The notes under the pieces were generated by a model that had not been told where the DNA came from, did no database searches, and worked only from the letters and a program-made list of their open reading frames with translations. A stretch of DNA of 64,000 nt from an uncultured Acetatifactor sp. GTDB lineage: Bacteria; Bacillota; Clostridia; Lachnospirales; Lachnospiraceae. Where the stretch lies: assembly GCA_910577235.1 (NCBI GenBank), contig CAJTMX010000002.1:62001-126000 (forward strand), in the 5' to 3' direction. Below, one piece after another: positions 1 to 8,686 of this stretch. The first letter of the stretch is position 1. Each line of letters begins with the position of its first letter. Position numbers and translations under genes: made by a program.

Positions 1-1
1 T

Positions 2-55
2 TCTTATTTTCTGGCCCGCCTGGTTGAAAAGATATTACAGGAAAATGTGCTGTAG
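2..55 (+). CDS. C-terminal tail of an upstream gene (partial)
   Basis: The first bases read open in frame 2 as a 17-residue tail ending LVEKILQENVL before a TAG at 53-55. The residue mix looks like an amphipathic protein end, and the following 110 bases are non-coding leader for the next gene. Only the tail is present, so no family can be named. The next frame over is also open for longer, so this is a weak call. Confidence 0.3.
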   Translation, partial: SYFLARLVEKILQENVL

Positions 56-165
56 TTGGATTCCGACCCTGTGGTGCGGGTTTTTCCTCCGTGTCCCGGG
101 CGGCTACGCTACTCACGGAATTTGGATGCCACATATGCAACAACTGATTAGGGGGAGGGTATTTC

Positions 166-978
166 ATGAGAACTCTATATGTGTCAGACTTAGACGGAAC
201 TCTGCTGCAAAGCAATGCAAGGACTTCGCCGTATACCAATAATACCGTCAACGCGCTCATAGAGAAGGGCATGCTGTTTTCCTACGCCACCGCCAGGTCG
301 TATCTCACGGCCCGTAAGGTCACGGCAGGGCTGCGGACGGATATCCCTCTGGTGGTCTATAACGGTGCGGCGCTGGTGGACGGCAGGGACGGAACGCCCA
401 TGCTCAAGAACTTTTTCGGGCCGGAGATAGGGGAAGTGCTGGGTGATCTATTTGCCAATGACATATATCCCATAGTCTATTCTTATCTGGAAGGGCGGGA
501 GGTATTTTCCTTTATTCCGGCCCGATGCACTCCGGGCATGGAGACTTTTATAGCCAGCAGAAAGGGAGATCCGCGTACCCATCCGGTGGAAGATGCGGCC
601 GGGCTGTGCGAAGGAGAGATTTTTTACCTGACCTGCATTGACGGACAGGAAAAGCTGGAACCTTTTTATGAAAAATATAAGGACAGCTACCACTGTGTAT
701 TGCAGACAGAGCTGTATACCGGGGAGCATTGGCTGGAGATCATGCCTCTGGCAGCGTCAAAATCCCGCGCCATAGAACAGCTTAAAAAGCAGCTGGGGTG
801 TGAACGGCTGGTGGTGTTCGGGGACGGCAGGAACGATATGGATATGTTTCAGGCGGCGGACGAGTGTTATGCGGTGGAGAATGCGGTTCCTGAGCTGAAG
901 GCCATGGCAACTGCCGTCATCGGCTCCAACGACAGTGACGGCGTGGCAAGATGGCTGGAGGAACATTATCCCAGGTAG
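166..978 (+). CDS. Cof-type HAD-superfamily hydrolase
   Basis: Predicted cytosolic sugar-phosphate or nucleotide-type phosphatase of 270 residues. HAD motif I is DLDGTLL at residues 8-14, with the two Asp as nucleophile and acid/base. The late metal-binding motif GDGRNDMDMF lies near residue 220, and the long insert between them is the C2-type cap of the Cof/YidA group. The start has an AGGGGGAGGG-like ribosome site about 8 bases upstream. Its 3' end overlaps the convergent M42 peptidase gene by 13 bases. Substrate cannot be told from sequence; members of this group are often promiscuous. Confidence 0.88.
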   Translation: MRTLYVSDLDGTLLQSNARTSPYTNNTVNALIEKGMLFSYATARSYLTARKVTAGLRTDIPLVVYNGAALVDGRDGTPMLKNFFGPEIGEVLGDLFANDIYPIVYSYLEGREVFSFIPARCTPGMETFIASRKGDPRTHPVEDAAGLCEGEIFYLTCIDGQEKLEPFYEKYKDSYHCVLQTELYTGEHWLEIMPLAASKSRAIEQLKKQLGCERLVVFGDGRNDMDMFQAADECYAVENAVPELKAMATAVIGSNDSDGVARWLEEHYPR

Positions 979-2015
979 GCTTTTAACAGTGCGAAAGTAT
1001 TGGCCACACCGTCCCTGTGGGAACGCTCATAGCCGTGGGAGGCGTAGACCCCCGGGCCGATGAGTCCGTGGCGGGCATCCGCGCCGGCATCCAGAGCGGC
1101 GTCCGCGTCGGAGCCATAGTGAGGGTATACATCCGTGGCATAGTCGATGCCTCCCTCTTTTGCAGCCTGTATCAGGGAGCGCAATGTCTCAAAGTGATAG
1201 GGGCCATGGCTGTCCTTGACACAGATGGATACCTGGCGCTCGGTGCATTCCAGGCCGCCGCCCACACAGCCCATATCCACAGACAAAACCTCTTCCACAT
1301 CCTCCGGCACGGAACCGCATGCCCCGTGTCCCACCTCCTCAAACACGGTGATATGTTGATAGACCTTGCGGGACAGATCTGGGTTCTCTTCTTTTACATA
1401 GCGGGCGTATCCCAGCAGGATGGCGGTGCTCAGCTTGTCGTCCAGAAAGCGGCTCTTGATATATCCCGATTCGGTGATCCGGGTGCGGGGGTCCATACAT
1501 ACATAGCTGCCGTTGCAGATACCCAGAGCCAACACATCTTCTTTGGAGCTGACAGGCTCATCCAGCAGCAGTTCAACGGTATCAAAACTGCGGTCTGTCT
1601 CCTGATATTTCCCGTTGACGTGCAGGGAAGCGTCCATGAGTTGCACCGTGCCCTCATAACTGCGTCCGTCCAGAGTGTGGATCACACAGTTTTCCGTCTC
1701 CACATTGTTGGCGTTGAGCCCGCCCAAGGGTGTCAGGCGCAGGCGGCCGTTGTCCTTGACTTCCGCTACCATGGCTCCCAGCGTGTCCACATGGGCCATC
1801 ACCAGCACCGCGTTGCCGCTGCCGCCCAGATCAGCCAGCACGCCGCCCTTTTTGGTCTGTGTGACTGTATAGCCCAGACGCTGGTACTCGGCAACCAGAT
1901 ATTCACGCACCTGTCCGGTATAGCCTGTGGGGCTGTCGATGGCCAGCAGGTTTTGCAGCTGTTCCAGAATGTAGTCCATATACCTGTCGCATATTTTTTG
2001 TGTGTTTTCGTTCAT
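966..2015 (-). CDS. M42 family metallopeptidase (glutamyl aminopeptidase/endoglucanase M-like)
   Basis: Cytosolic di-metal aminopeptidase-like protein of 349 residues. Metal-site motifs are visible in order: MAHVDT (His75, Asp77), FLDDK, the catalytic Glu pair in FEEVGHG, VDMG, and the C-terminal SHGYER histidine. Length and motif order fit M42 peptidases, which form large tetrahedral complexes. I start it at the ATG at 2015, which has GGAGG 7 bases upstream; an upstream in-frame ATG at 2057 lacks a ribosome site. It converges on and overlaps the HAD gene by 13 bases, so the two transcripts share 3' ends. Peptide substrate is unknown. Confidence 0.88.
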   Translation of the reverse strand: MNENTQKICDRYMDYILEQLQNLLAIDSPTGYTGQVREYLVAEYQRLGYTVTQTKKGGVLADLGGSGNAVLVMAHVDTLGAMVAEVKDNGRLRLTPLGGLNANNVETENCVIHTLDGRSYEGTVQLMDASLHVNGKYQETDRSFDTVELLLDEPVSSKEDVLALGICNGSYVCMDPRTRITESGYIKSRFLDDKLSTAILLGYARYVKEENPDLSRKVYQHITVFEEVGHGACGSVPEDVEEVLSVDMGCVGGGLECTERQVSICVKDSHGPYHFETLRSLIQAAKEGGIDYATDVYPHYGSDADAALDAGADARHGLIGPGVYASHGYERSHRDGVANTFALLKAYLG

Positions 2016-2147
2016 TGGGATTCCTCCATTTTTAAAGTTTTGCAAATCAGTGCCCAAATCCGGAGCCGATCCCCCGGCTGCTTTTGATGTCCGAACATCC
2101 GCGGTTTCGCCGTCTGGGGATATGCGGTTTTAATCGATTCTCTTGAT

Positions 2148-2176
2148 ATTATAGCAGAAACAGAACCAAAATTACA
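2148..2176 (-). promoter_or_regulatory. Possible promoter of the M42 peptidase gene
   Basis: On the minus strand a perfect -10 TATAAT (2148-2153) is preceded after 17 bases by a weak -35 TGTAAT (2171-2176). It lies about 130 bases upstream of the chosen start. The rest of the 2016-2423 intergenic region holds this and the divergent promoter below, and nothing else I recognise. Confidence 0.4.
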
Positions 2177-2341
2177 GAGAAAAATGGCATCTCATGGATA
2201 CAGTGCCAACGGGGAAAGCGGTATCAAGGCAGATAAATGTATTTGACTGACTTTCTGTTGGGTATGCAGCAACCGGTTTAGACAACTGACGTTAAATTGA
2301 ATTGCAAAAGATGGATTTGACAGAATTTTCTAACAAAATGG

Positions 2342-2370
2342 TTTTCATTTCCAAACAAGTATGTTATAAT
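2342..2370 (+). promoter_or_regulatory. Probable sigma-A promoter of the TM-helix channel gene
   Basis: A -35 like TTTTCA (2342-2347), a 17-base spacer and a perfect -10 TATAAT (2365-2370) stand 54 bases before the start codon at 2424, in an AT-rich stretch. Confidence 0.5.
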
Positions 2371-2423
2371 ATCATGCATATGGAATCAAAAGGATTCTAA
2401 AAAATTTTAGGAGGGAAACAGAT

Positions 2424-3611
2424 ATGATGAGTACTTTAACAAATTTTCTCAGCAGCATTGTGGGCGGGGTAGCCTCCATCGTTGTTGCTGCGCTGATCTT
2501 GGTGGTTGCCTTTGTGGTGGCCTCCATCGTGAAGTCTCTGGTGCTGAAACTGATCGACAAGACCAAACTGAAGGATGTTCTGGCCAAGATTGACACGGAG
2601 GACAAGCCCGGCGGCTCCAGAGAGTTTGTCGGCAAGCTGGTATATCTGCTGGTATTTTTGCTGTTTGTGCCCGGAATCTTTTCCGCGCTGGGCCTGGGCA
2701 GTGTGATGGCTCCCATCAACAACGTGCTGAATACCATCTGGGGCTATGTGCCCAATCTGGTGGCCGCAGCCATCGTTCTCATGGTGGGCAGTCTGGTCGC
2801 CAAGCTGGTGCGTCAGTTGCTGGTGCCCGTTTTTGACAAGCTGAATGTGAACAAATTGCAGGAGAAGGCCGGTATCGAGGTAAAGAACGCGGACAGGCTT
2901 TCCAACACTCTGGCTTACATCGTGTATGTGCTGATCCTGATCCCCACTGTGATCATGGCTCTGAACGTGCTGAATATCACGGTGATCTCCGTACCTGCCG
3001 TGAGCATGCTTAACAGCGTGATCGGCTTTATCCCGAATATTGTCATCGGTCTGGTCATCATCGTGATCGGCTGCATGATCGGTAAGCTGGTGGGACAGAT
3101 CGTGACCAAGCTGATCGCCTCCGCCGGTCTGGATGCCAAGCTGCAGGGACTGCTGGATGAGAAAGCCCAGAAGTTCGTGCTGTCCAAGGTGACCGGCAGC
3201 GTGGTGTACGCGGTGATCGTGATCTTCTTTGTGGTGGAAGGTCTGAATGTGCTGAAACTGGATGTGCTGACCAATGTGGGCACCTTTATCATCGCCTATA
3301 TGCCTAACGTGCTGGCAGCTGTACTGATCCTGGCAGCCACCATGATCGTCAGCTCCATGGTTGAGAAGGCGCTGCGCAAGAACGGCATGAGCACTTACGC
3401 CGTGGTGGCTAAAGTGGCTATCATCGTGGTGGGTGTATTCATGATCCTGAGTCAGCTTGGTATCGCTACCGCCATTGTGAACGATGCGTTCATCCTGCTG
3501 GTTGCCGCTGTTGCTGTTGCCTTTGCCATCGCTTTCGGTATCGGCGGTAAGGAGTTCGCGGCCAAGACGCTGAAAAAGCTGGAAGAGAAAAAAGAAGACA
3601 AGGCTGAGTAA
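2424..3611 (+). CDS. Conserved TM-helix repeat protein, mechanosensitive-channel related
   Basis: Integral membrane protein of 395 residues. It is built from repeated units with a long hydrophobic helix followed by a Gly-rich stretch and GKLVGQ/AKLVRQ-type segments (for example near residues 120-140 and 215-235). This is the pattern of the TM_helix repeat found at the front of some MscS-related proteins. There is no obvious MscS beta-domain, so it may be a helix-only relative rather than a gated channel. The C-terminus is a charged Lys/Glu tail after a GIGGKEFA motif. The start has a GGAGGG site, and a second ATG follows directly at 2427. A strong terminator follows, so it is monocistronic. 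Confidence 0.8.
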   Translation: MMSTLTNFLSSIVGGVASIVVAALILVVAFVVASIVKSLVLKLIDKTKLKDVLAKIDTEDKPGGSREFVGKLVYLLVFLLFVPGIFSALGLGSVMAPINNVLNTIWGYVPNLVAAAIVLMVGSLVAKLVRQLLVPVFDKLNVNKLQEKAGIEVKNADRLSNTLAYIVYVLILIPTVIMALNVLNITVISVPAVSMLNSVIGFIPNIVIGLVIIVIGCMIGKLVGQIVTKLIASAGLDAKLQGLLDEKAQKFVLSKVTGSVVYAVIVIFFVVEGLNVLKLDVLTNVGTFIIAYMPNVLAAVLILAATMIVSSMVEKALRKNGMSTYAVVAKVAIIVVGVFMILSQLGIATAIVNDAFILLVAAVAVAFAIAFGIGGKEFAAKTLKKLEEKKEDKAE

Positions 3612-3644
3612 GGGCCTGCGTGGGAACTGGATAAAGCAATGATT

Positions 3645-3694
3645 AAAAGAGAGCCGTTTCATCAAGGAATCTTGATGCAGACGGCTCTCTTTTG
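3645..3694 (+). terminator. Rho-independent terminator
   Basis: The arms GAGAGCCGT and ACGGCTCTC are flanked by A-run and T-run, with an inner ATCAAG/CTTGAT pairing. It ends the channel-like gene. Confidence 0.85.
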
Positions 3695-3807
3695 GGGAGG
3701 AAACATAGGATTTTAGTTGTACTTAGGCGGATGCTTTTTAATACAAGCTGTGGTAGAATATATAAAATGCGACTCGAAGGCAGTGTGACTATTAGGGGAG
3801 AGGACAA

Positions 3808-3924
3808 ATGGGTGTTTCCGCCAAAGAGCCATTGATGAGCATCACACCCCGGGATGTGAGGATGATCGTGGAATGGGCGGTAGATGAAAGAGACGCCGTT
3901 CCCACAGGATCTAGGCCGGGCTGA
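3808..3924 (+). CDS. Possible small protein (38 aa), unrecognised
   Basis: An ATG with a GGGGAGAGG-like site starts a 38-codon frame containing MSITPRDVRMIVEWAVDERD, followed by a short Pro/Gly tail and TGA. It sits 20 bases before the WYL regulator. It could be a real small protein or a gene remnant. The rest of the 3612-3944 gap holds the terminator and nothing else I can name. Confidence 0.25.
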   Translation: MGVSAKEPLMSITPRDVRMIVEWAVDERDAVPTGSRPG

Positions 3925-3944
3925 CAAAATGCGAGGGAATGATC

Positions 3945-4859
3945 ATGAAGATTGAACGTCTATACGCAATTACCGTATATCTGCTGAATCACGGCAGAAC
4001 ATCGGCGGCTAAGCTGGCCAGGCACTTTGAGGTGTCGCTGCGGACCGTGCAGCGGGACATGGACTCGCTGTGTCAGGCAGGGATACCGATCATCGCCATT
4101 GGCGGAGCGGCAGGAGGGTATGAGATATCGGATCGTTTTGTCATGGACAGAGGGTTTGCCACTACTGACGACTATTCCTATATACAGACGGCGCTGCGGG
4201 GGCTTGTGTCGGCCACCGAGGACCAGAAAGCAAAAAATGTATTGGAAAAGTTTTCTCATGCATCCGATTCCGGAGAAAACGGCATGATCCTGGATTTTTC
4301 GGCGCTACAGGAGATAGACAGGGAGCTGCTGCGGACTTTGCAGACGGCAGCCCTGGAAAAACGTACGGTGGAATTTACCTATACCAACAACAATCTGGAA
4401 ACCCGCACCCATACCGTGGAGCCGGTGGCCGTCATATACAGGTGGTACGCCTGGTATCTTCTGGCTTATTCCCGGTACAAACAGGATTACCGGACTTACA
4501 AGCTGGTGCGGATGAGCGATTTAAAGGTTACGGACCAGCCCTTTGAGCGGGAGCATAAGTCTGCCGCCGATATCCTGCGGGAGACGGAGGGCAGTGACTC
4601 CCGCAGGTATACGGAGATCACGGTCAAATGTAAGGCGGCGGCAAAGGCGAGGGTAAAAGAATATCTAAAAGGCTGTGTCACCCGGGAGTTTCCGGACGGC
4701 AGCGCATTGATGAAAGCCACGGTGGTGGAAAACGAGCAGTTCTGGCTGGGAACTCTGTTGTCTCTGGGGGATGGGGTGGAGGTGATCGCCCCGGAAGAGA
4801 TTCGGGTACGGTTGCTGGAGTCAGCGGAAAAAATAGTTTCCCTGTATGGGAAAGTATGA
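3945..4859 (+). CDS. HTH plus WYL-domain transcriptional regulator (YafY type)
   Basis: DNA-binding regulator of 304 residues. The N-terminal winged helix (residues 1-60) contains TSAAKLARHFEVSLRTVQRD, a DeoR-like HTH. The middle holds the WYL domain with a RWYAWYLLAY segment near residue 165, followed by a WCX-like C-terminal domain. WYL domains sense small ligands or nucleic acids; the ligand here is unknown. An in-frame ATG at 3939 leaves only one base after GAGGG, while 3945 gives a 7-base spacing, so I prefer 3945. A GNAT acetyltransferase follows and may be its target. Confidence 0.85.
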   Translation: MKIERLYAITVYLLNHGRTSAAKLARHFEVSLRTVQRDMDSLCQAGIPIIAIGGAAGGYEISDRFVMDRGFATTDDYSYIQTALRGLVSATEDQKAKNVLEKFSHASDSGENGMILDFSALQEIDRELLRTLQTAALEKRTVEFTYTNNNLETRTHTVEPVAVIYRWYAWYLLAYSRYKQDYRTYKLVRMSDLKVTDQPFEREHKSAADILRETEGSDSRRYTEITVKCKAAAKARVKEYLKGCVTREFPDGSALMKATVVENEQFWLGTLLSLGDGVEVIAPEEIRVRLLESAEKIVSLYGKV

Positions 4860-4872
4860 CATACCGTTGTCG
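4857..4872. promoter_or_regulatory. Imperfect dyad TGACA-N6-TGTCG
   Basis: A near-palindrome overlaps the stop codon of the WYL regulator and precedes the GNAT gene. It could be the regulator's operator, but one arm has a mismatch and there is no second copy, so this is weak. Confidence 0.25.
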
Positions 4873-5023
4873 TATATACCATGTTACACTGTAAAAAACC
4901 GCCTGCGGAACGTAAGAGTGCTCCGGGCAGTTTTGAACCCAATAACAGGAAACGGCTGGCCAGGGCCGGAAAAGAGCGCTGGCAGGGCGTTTGCTACATC
5001 AAAAAACAGTAGGAGGTATCAAC

Positions 5024-5608
5024 ATGGTAAGCCCATACGACAAATGTCCCATTCTGGAAAATGATAATTACATGCTGCGGCTGGTGGAGGCCGTGGACGC
5101 GCCTGACCTGCTGCGGGTGTATTCCGATGAAAAAGCGGTTCCTTTTTTCAACGGTGACAACTGTAACGGCGATGATTTTCACTACACAACTCTGGAGCGC
5201 GTGCAGAGCGCTATTGAGTTCTGGCTCAGGGCCTATATGGGCAGGGGATTCGTGCGCTGGGCCATCGTGGACAGGCACACGGGGGAGGCCATAGGCACTA
5301 TCGAGCTTTTCAACCGCAGGGCGTTGGATGGACAAAAGCCCCGGGATTATTTTAACGAATGCGGGCTGTTGAGACTGGATATAAGGAGTGATTATGAGGA
5401 GACGGAAAAGATTAAAGAGATACTTTCCCTGATCGTGCCCCCGGCTTTTGAACTCTTTGTCTGCCAGATGATTGCCACAAAGATTCCTCCTGCCGCCACT
5501 GAGCGGAAAAAAGCTGCGGAGCAGATGGGCTTTAAACTCTCGGAGGAAAAACTTATCGGCGGAGAAGACGATAAGGTCTACGGGGATTACTATGTTTTGC
5601 TGAAATGA
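5024..5608 (+). CDS. GNAT-family N-acetyltransferase
   Basis: A 194-residue GNAT-like protein. It opens with a typical LENDNYMLRLVEAVDAPDLL beta-alpha start and has a central AIVDRHTGEAIGTIELF strand pair, as in RimJ-type acetyltransferases. The acetyl-CoA P-loop (Q/RxxGxG/A) is not clear; the corresponding part reads DIRSDYEE, so catalytic competence is uncertain. The C-terminus contains AAEQMGFKLSEEK, the usual GNAT helix-strand. The start is set by a perfect AGGAGG at 5011-5016. It lies 164 bases after the WYL regulator on the same strand. Confidence 0.7.
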   Translation: MVSPYDKCPILENDNYMLRLVEAVDAPDLLRVYSDEKAVPFFNGDNCNGDDFHYTTLERVQSAIEFWLRAYMGRGFVRWAIVDRHTGEAIGTIELFNRRALDGQKPRDYFNECGLLRLDIRSDYEETEKIKEILSLIVPPAFELFVCQMIATKIPPAATERKKAAEQMGFKLSEEKLIGGEDDKVYGDYYVLLK

Positions 5609-5747
5609 GCCCCCGTGGTACACAGTGAGCCATTCATTTCCCCGCTGGGCATATTTGCGGAATATCTAACCCGCCCGGCATTGACCAAATGTCCGCGGGG
5701 GCGTGGCGTCCGGCTGTTTTGCCGTGGGAAAACGTAAGGAGAACATA

Positions 5748-6277
5748 ATGTGTGATATATATATGACCAAGACGGAGGCCCGGAGATTTATCCTGTATAA
5801 GCAGGGGCTCCCTCGCTGAAAACTAAGGAGCGGAACGAGATATTTGCCGGGCTTTTGGCCAAGGGGCGCATTCTGCCTGTCAAGGTGGAAGGGATTGCCC
5901 ACACGCTGTACTGCCTGTCGGAGGATGGGTACATTGCCAAATATATCCGGGAGAATGTTTTCACCAGGCAGCGCTGCGAGTTTATCGCACCGCTGGACAA
6001 TATGATGTGGGACCGCAACCTGATCAAAGAGATCTTTGACTTTGCCTACAAGTGGGAGATCTATACACCTCAGGTTCAGCGTAAGTACGGTTATTATGTG
6101 CTGCCGATCCTGTTTGGCGATCGGCTGGCAGGGCGGATTGAAATGACTTATGACAGGAAAAACAGGCAGCTGAACGTTCACCATATCTGGTACGAACCGG
6201 GTGTGAGAGTGACGAAAAAGCTGGAGAGCGGAATAAAGTCCGCGTTGAAACACTTTGAAACGTTTAACGGGAGCTGA
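5748..6277 (+). pseudogene. Decayed YcaQ/AlkZ-type winged-helix DNA glycosylase gene
   Basis: The gene starts well (AAGGAG, ATG at 5748) and reads MTKTEARRFILYKQGL, the conserved N-terminus of YcaQ-type crosslink glycosylases, then stops at 5817-5819. A second frame directly after the stop continues the family's C-terminal part: ARLLAKGRI-like segment, IAPLDNMMWDR, YKWEIYTPQVQRKYGYYVLP, then ILFGDRLAGRIE. Intact members are near 400 residues; here about 25 plus 150 remain, so roughly 200 middle codons are missing at the junction. The middle includes most winged-helix modules. I judge it inactive for repair, though the C-terminal piece might still be translated from the TTG at 5855. Confidence 0.75.
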
Positions 6278-6286
6278 GTATTGTTA

Positions 6287-6317
6287 TTGACTCTGCCGTT
6301 GGGGAACAGTGTATACT
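6287..6317 (+). promoter_or_regulatory. MerR-type promoter with 19-base spacer
   Basis: -35 TTGACT (6287-6292) and -10 TATACT (6312-6317) are near-consensus but 19 bases apart, the stretched spacing typical of MerR-activated promoters. The spacer carries an imperfect dyad, CTCTGCC against GGAACAG. It sits 32 bases before the MerR gene at 6349, so autoregulation is likely. Confidence 0.7.
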
Positions 6318-6348
6318 ACACTTAACCTAAACAAGGAGGACAAATAGC

Positions 6349-7311
6349 ATGAACGAATTGATCAAGATCAGAGACATGACAAACAGGTACGATCTGTCGG
6401 CCCGCACTCTCAGGTATTATGAGGATATGGGGCTGATAAATAGCGTCCGCAGAGAGGATTATGCTTACAGGCTGTATGATCAGGACAATGTAAAGCGGCT
6501 GGAGCAGATTTTGATTCTGCGGAAACTCAATATAAGTATTAAAGATATTCAGCGTATTTTTAATACTCCCGGCTCCCAGACCGTCCTGGAGGTGCTGGGC
6601 AAAAAGGTTGGCGACATCGATGAGGAAATATCCCTTCTGCATGAACTGAAAACTATCGTGCTGGAGTTTATTCGGCAGATCGAACTGGCTGATTTTGGCA
6701 GAGATTCAGACGTAAAACTTTTATATGAAAAGGCCAGGGAAATCAAGGCGCAGATTGTGAATGTAAATTACAACGGCAATCCGTCCACGGTAAACCGTCT
6801 GCTGGAGGTCACGGAGAGATTGGACGGCAAGATACCGGATATCATGATTGTCAGAATCCCCGGATTCAGAGCGGTAACGTCCGGTCAGGTCTCATTTGAG
6901 GAACTCTTTGGCGGAGATTTTGAACCCTGGCAGGAGTCCCATAACCATCTGTTCAAGCCTGTCATCTTTGACGCTGCCGATTTTCTGTGTGAGAAGGACG
7001 GTATAGTACAGTGGATATGGGCGCTCAAGGATAATGTTACAGGAGCAGACGTGGCTCCCTATGAGATCATCGAATTTCCCGGGGGCCTGTACGCGGCTGC
7101 GGTCAGCGTGGACGGCGACGGTGAAAGTAATAACAGAGTGAGAAACAAGATGGAGAGATGGCTTGAAGGAACCAATTTTGTCATGGACAAAGACAGAGGA
7201 CTGATGGGACATATGATCTATGTGGACGATGAGATAAAAGAGGGCCTTGGATATCATCAGATGAATCTCTATGCGCCCATTAAGTTAAAGGATTCCCCTA
7301 AACCGGCATAG
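6349..7311 (+). CDS. MerR-family regulator with GyrI-like effector domain
   Basis: A 320-residue transcriptional regulator. The MerR HTH and wing occupy residues 5-75 (SARTLRYYEDMGLI, YRLYDQDNVKRLEQI), followed by a dimerisation coiled coil to about residue 130. The rest, with a strand pattern including FPGGLYAAAVSVDGD, resembles a BmrR/GyrI-type multidrug-binding domain. Such proteins activate efflux or detoxification genes upon binding hydrophobic ligands. The start has AAGGAGGA 8 bases upstream. Its own promoter has the 19-base spacer. No transporter lies next to it, so the targets are elsewhere or only itself. Confidence 0.85.
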   Translation: MNELIKIRDMTNRYDLSARTLRYYEDMGLINSVRREDYAYRLYDQDNVKRLEQILILRKLNISIKDIQRIFNTPGSQTVLEVLGKKVGDIDEEISLLHELKTIVLEFIRQIELADFGRDSDVKLLYEKAREIKAQIVNVNYNGNPSTVNRLLEVTERLDGKIPDIMIVRIPGFRAVTSGQVSFEELFGGDFEPWQESHNHLFKPVIFDAADFLCEKDGIVQWIWALKDNVTGADVAPYEIIEFPGGLYAAAVSVDGDGESNNRVRNKMERWLEGTNFVMDKDRGLMGHMIYVDDEIKEGLGYHQMNLYAPIKLKDSPKPA

Positions 7312-7419
7312 GAACGCCGCGATCTTCCGGGAGGTAAGGATGTACCTTCAGAGCCCATAACCCTGGCGCAGGGGAGTTTATTTTATGGGAAAGATTATCC
7401 CTTTTGGTCAAAATATGAC

Positions 7420-7448
7420 ATGACATATGAACCGGATTCTGATATAAT
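7420..7448 (+). promoter_or_regulatory. Sigma-A promoter of the Nudix gene
   Basis: -35 ATGACA (7420-7425), 17-base spacer, perfect -10 TATAAT (7443-7448). It lies 55 bases before the start at 7503. Confidence 0.65.
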
Positions 7449-7502
7449 AGCACTAAAGCATGTGGTAGCAGGATGCGGTATGGAGAGAACAGGAGCGATA
7501 GT

Positions 7503-7940
7503 ATGCCAAAGACAGAATATCCGGCGGGAAGGCTGGAGCAGATTGATTTTGTAATTATTTTTTCACGGTATCAAGGGAAATGGATTTATTGCTGGCATAA
7601 GCGCAGGGGAAGTTTTGAACATCCCGGAGGGCATGTGGAGCCGCATGAGACGGCTATGGAGGCGGCAAAGAGAGAATTATATGAGGAGACAGGAATCATT
7701 GACGCTGAGCTGTTGCCGCTCTGGGACTACGAGTATATATGGGAAGACGGGAAGGGAAGTAATACCGGACGGGTCTATTATGCGAAGGTGAACGCGCTGG
7801 GACAACTGCCCGAGAGCGAGATGGAGCGCATAGAGCTGTTTGACGATGTCCCTGAAAATTATACCTATGACAGAGCCGAAGAAATGCGTGATCTGGAGAT
7901 GATTGAGAGGATGTTGCAGGCTTACGGGGATATTCTCTGA
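7503..7940 (+). CDS. Nudix hydrolase
   Basis: A 145-residue cytosolic pyrophosphohydrolase. The Nudix box is complete: GGHVEPHETAMEAAKRELYE followed by ETGI, matching GX5EX7REUXEEXGU (residues about 40-62). The short length and FEHPGGH entry resemble 8-oxo-dGTP or house-cleaning Nudix enzymes; the exact nucleotide is unknown. The start at 7503 is chosen because AGGAG lies 7 bases upstream; an upstream in-frame ATG at 7473 has no site. The histidine phosphatase gene follows after 26 bases, suggesting a two-gene unit. Confidence 0.88.
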   Translation: MPKTEYPAGRLEQIDFVIIFSRYQGKWIYCWHKRRGSFEHPGGHVEPHETAMEAAKRELYEETGIIDAELLPLWDYEYIWEDGKGSNTGRVYYAKVNALGQLPESEMERIELFDDVPENYTYDRAEEMRDLEMIERMLQAYGDIL

Positions 7941-7966
7941 GTCTTTGCGCATACGGAAAGAGGTGT

Positions 7967-8500
7967 ATGATGACGACGTTTTATTTTGTGAGACATGGGG
8001 AACCGGACTATCAGAGTGTGGGAGACTGGAGCGGTATACCTTTTGGAAAGGCATTTGCAGGGCTTACCCGGGCGGGGGAATCGCAGATCCGGTCCGCCGC
8101 GCTGCTGTTGGAGAAGGAGCGGCCCCAGATCATTATTTCCTCTCCCTATACAAGGGCTTTGCAGAGCGCGGCGATCCTGTCCCGTGAGCTTGGTATCCCT
8201 CTCTGGGTAGAGCGTGACCTGCACGAGTGGGAATCCGACAGGACCCATACGGTCAGGGATGAACAGGAATTGTTGCGATTGTGTCAGGAACACGATGCCT
8301 GTGACGGTATCCATCCCGCCGGGAGCGAAAAGCTATGGGAGAGCCGGCAGCAGGTCAGGGACAGGGTATGGAAAGTGCTTGAGAGATATCTGGACTATGA
8401 AAGGGTCATAGTGGCCGGTCATGCCATGATGATGCAGGATGTCACTGAGGAATACCGCGTTATTGATTATGGCGAGATCATTAAATGGAATCAAAAATAA
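7967..8500 (+). CDS. Histidine phosphatase family protein (phosphoglycerate-mutase-like)
   Basis: A 177-residue cytosolic phosphatase. The signature FVRHGEP at residues 7-13 has the catalytic Arg-His-Gly. SSPYTRALQSA (near residue 62) gives the second Arg, the acid Glu is in DLHEWE, and VAGHAMMM (near residue 145) gives the second catalytic His. It could act on a sugar phosphate or phospho-nucleotide. It follows the Nudix gene closely and is ended by a terminator at 8557. Two ATGs stand in tandem at 7967 and 7970. Confidence 0.88.
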   Translation: MMTTFYFVRHGEPDYQSVGDWSGIPFGKAFAGLTRAGESQIRSAALLLEKERPQIIISSPYTRALQSAAILSRELGIPLWVERDLHEWESDRTHTVRDEQELLRLCQEHDACDGIHPAGSEKLWESRQQVRDRVWKVLERYLDYERVIVAGHAMMMQDVTEEYRVIDYGEIIKWNQK

Positions 8501-8556
8501 AGAATTGATAAATTCTATGTAAAGTGCCTTGTCATACGGACAAAAGGGCAATATAA

Positions 8557-8586
8557 TAATCGGGAAATCAGCCCCGATTATTTTTT
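8557..8586 (+). terminator. Rho-independent terminator
   Basis: Arms TAATCGGG (8557-8564) and CCCGATTA (8573-8580) with an 8-base loop are followed by six T. It closes the Nudix-phosphatase unit. Confidence 0.9.
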
Positions 8587-8686
8587 ATGGCTAAATGGGT
8601 AAATGCGGATAAGGCGCAGGGCATATACTGTGAAAAACGTATGCTTATACGGCTGGAGCGGGATATGTGGAAAACAGGGAGCGGAT

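Noticed and set aside
1017..2087. 356-codon plus-strand frame opposite the M42 gene
   Set aside because: The M42 peptidase motifs are clear on the other strand and this frame has no family pattern.
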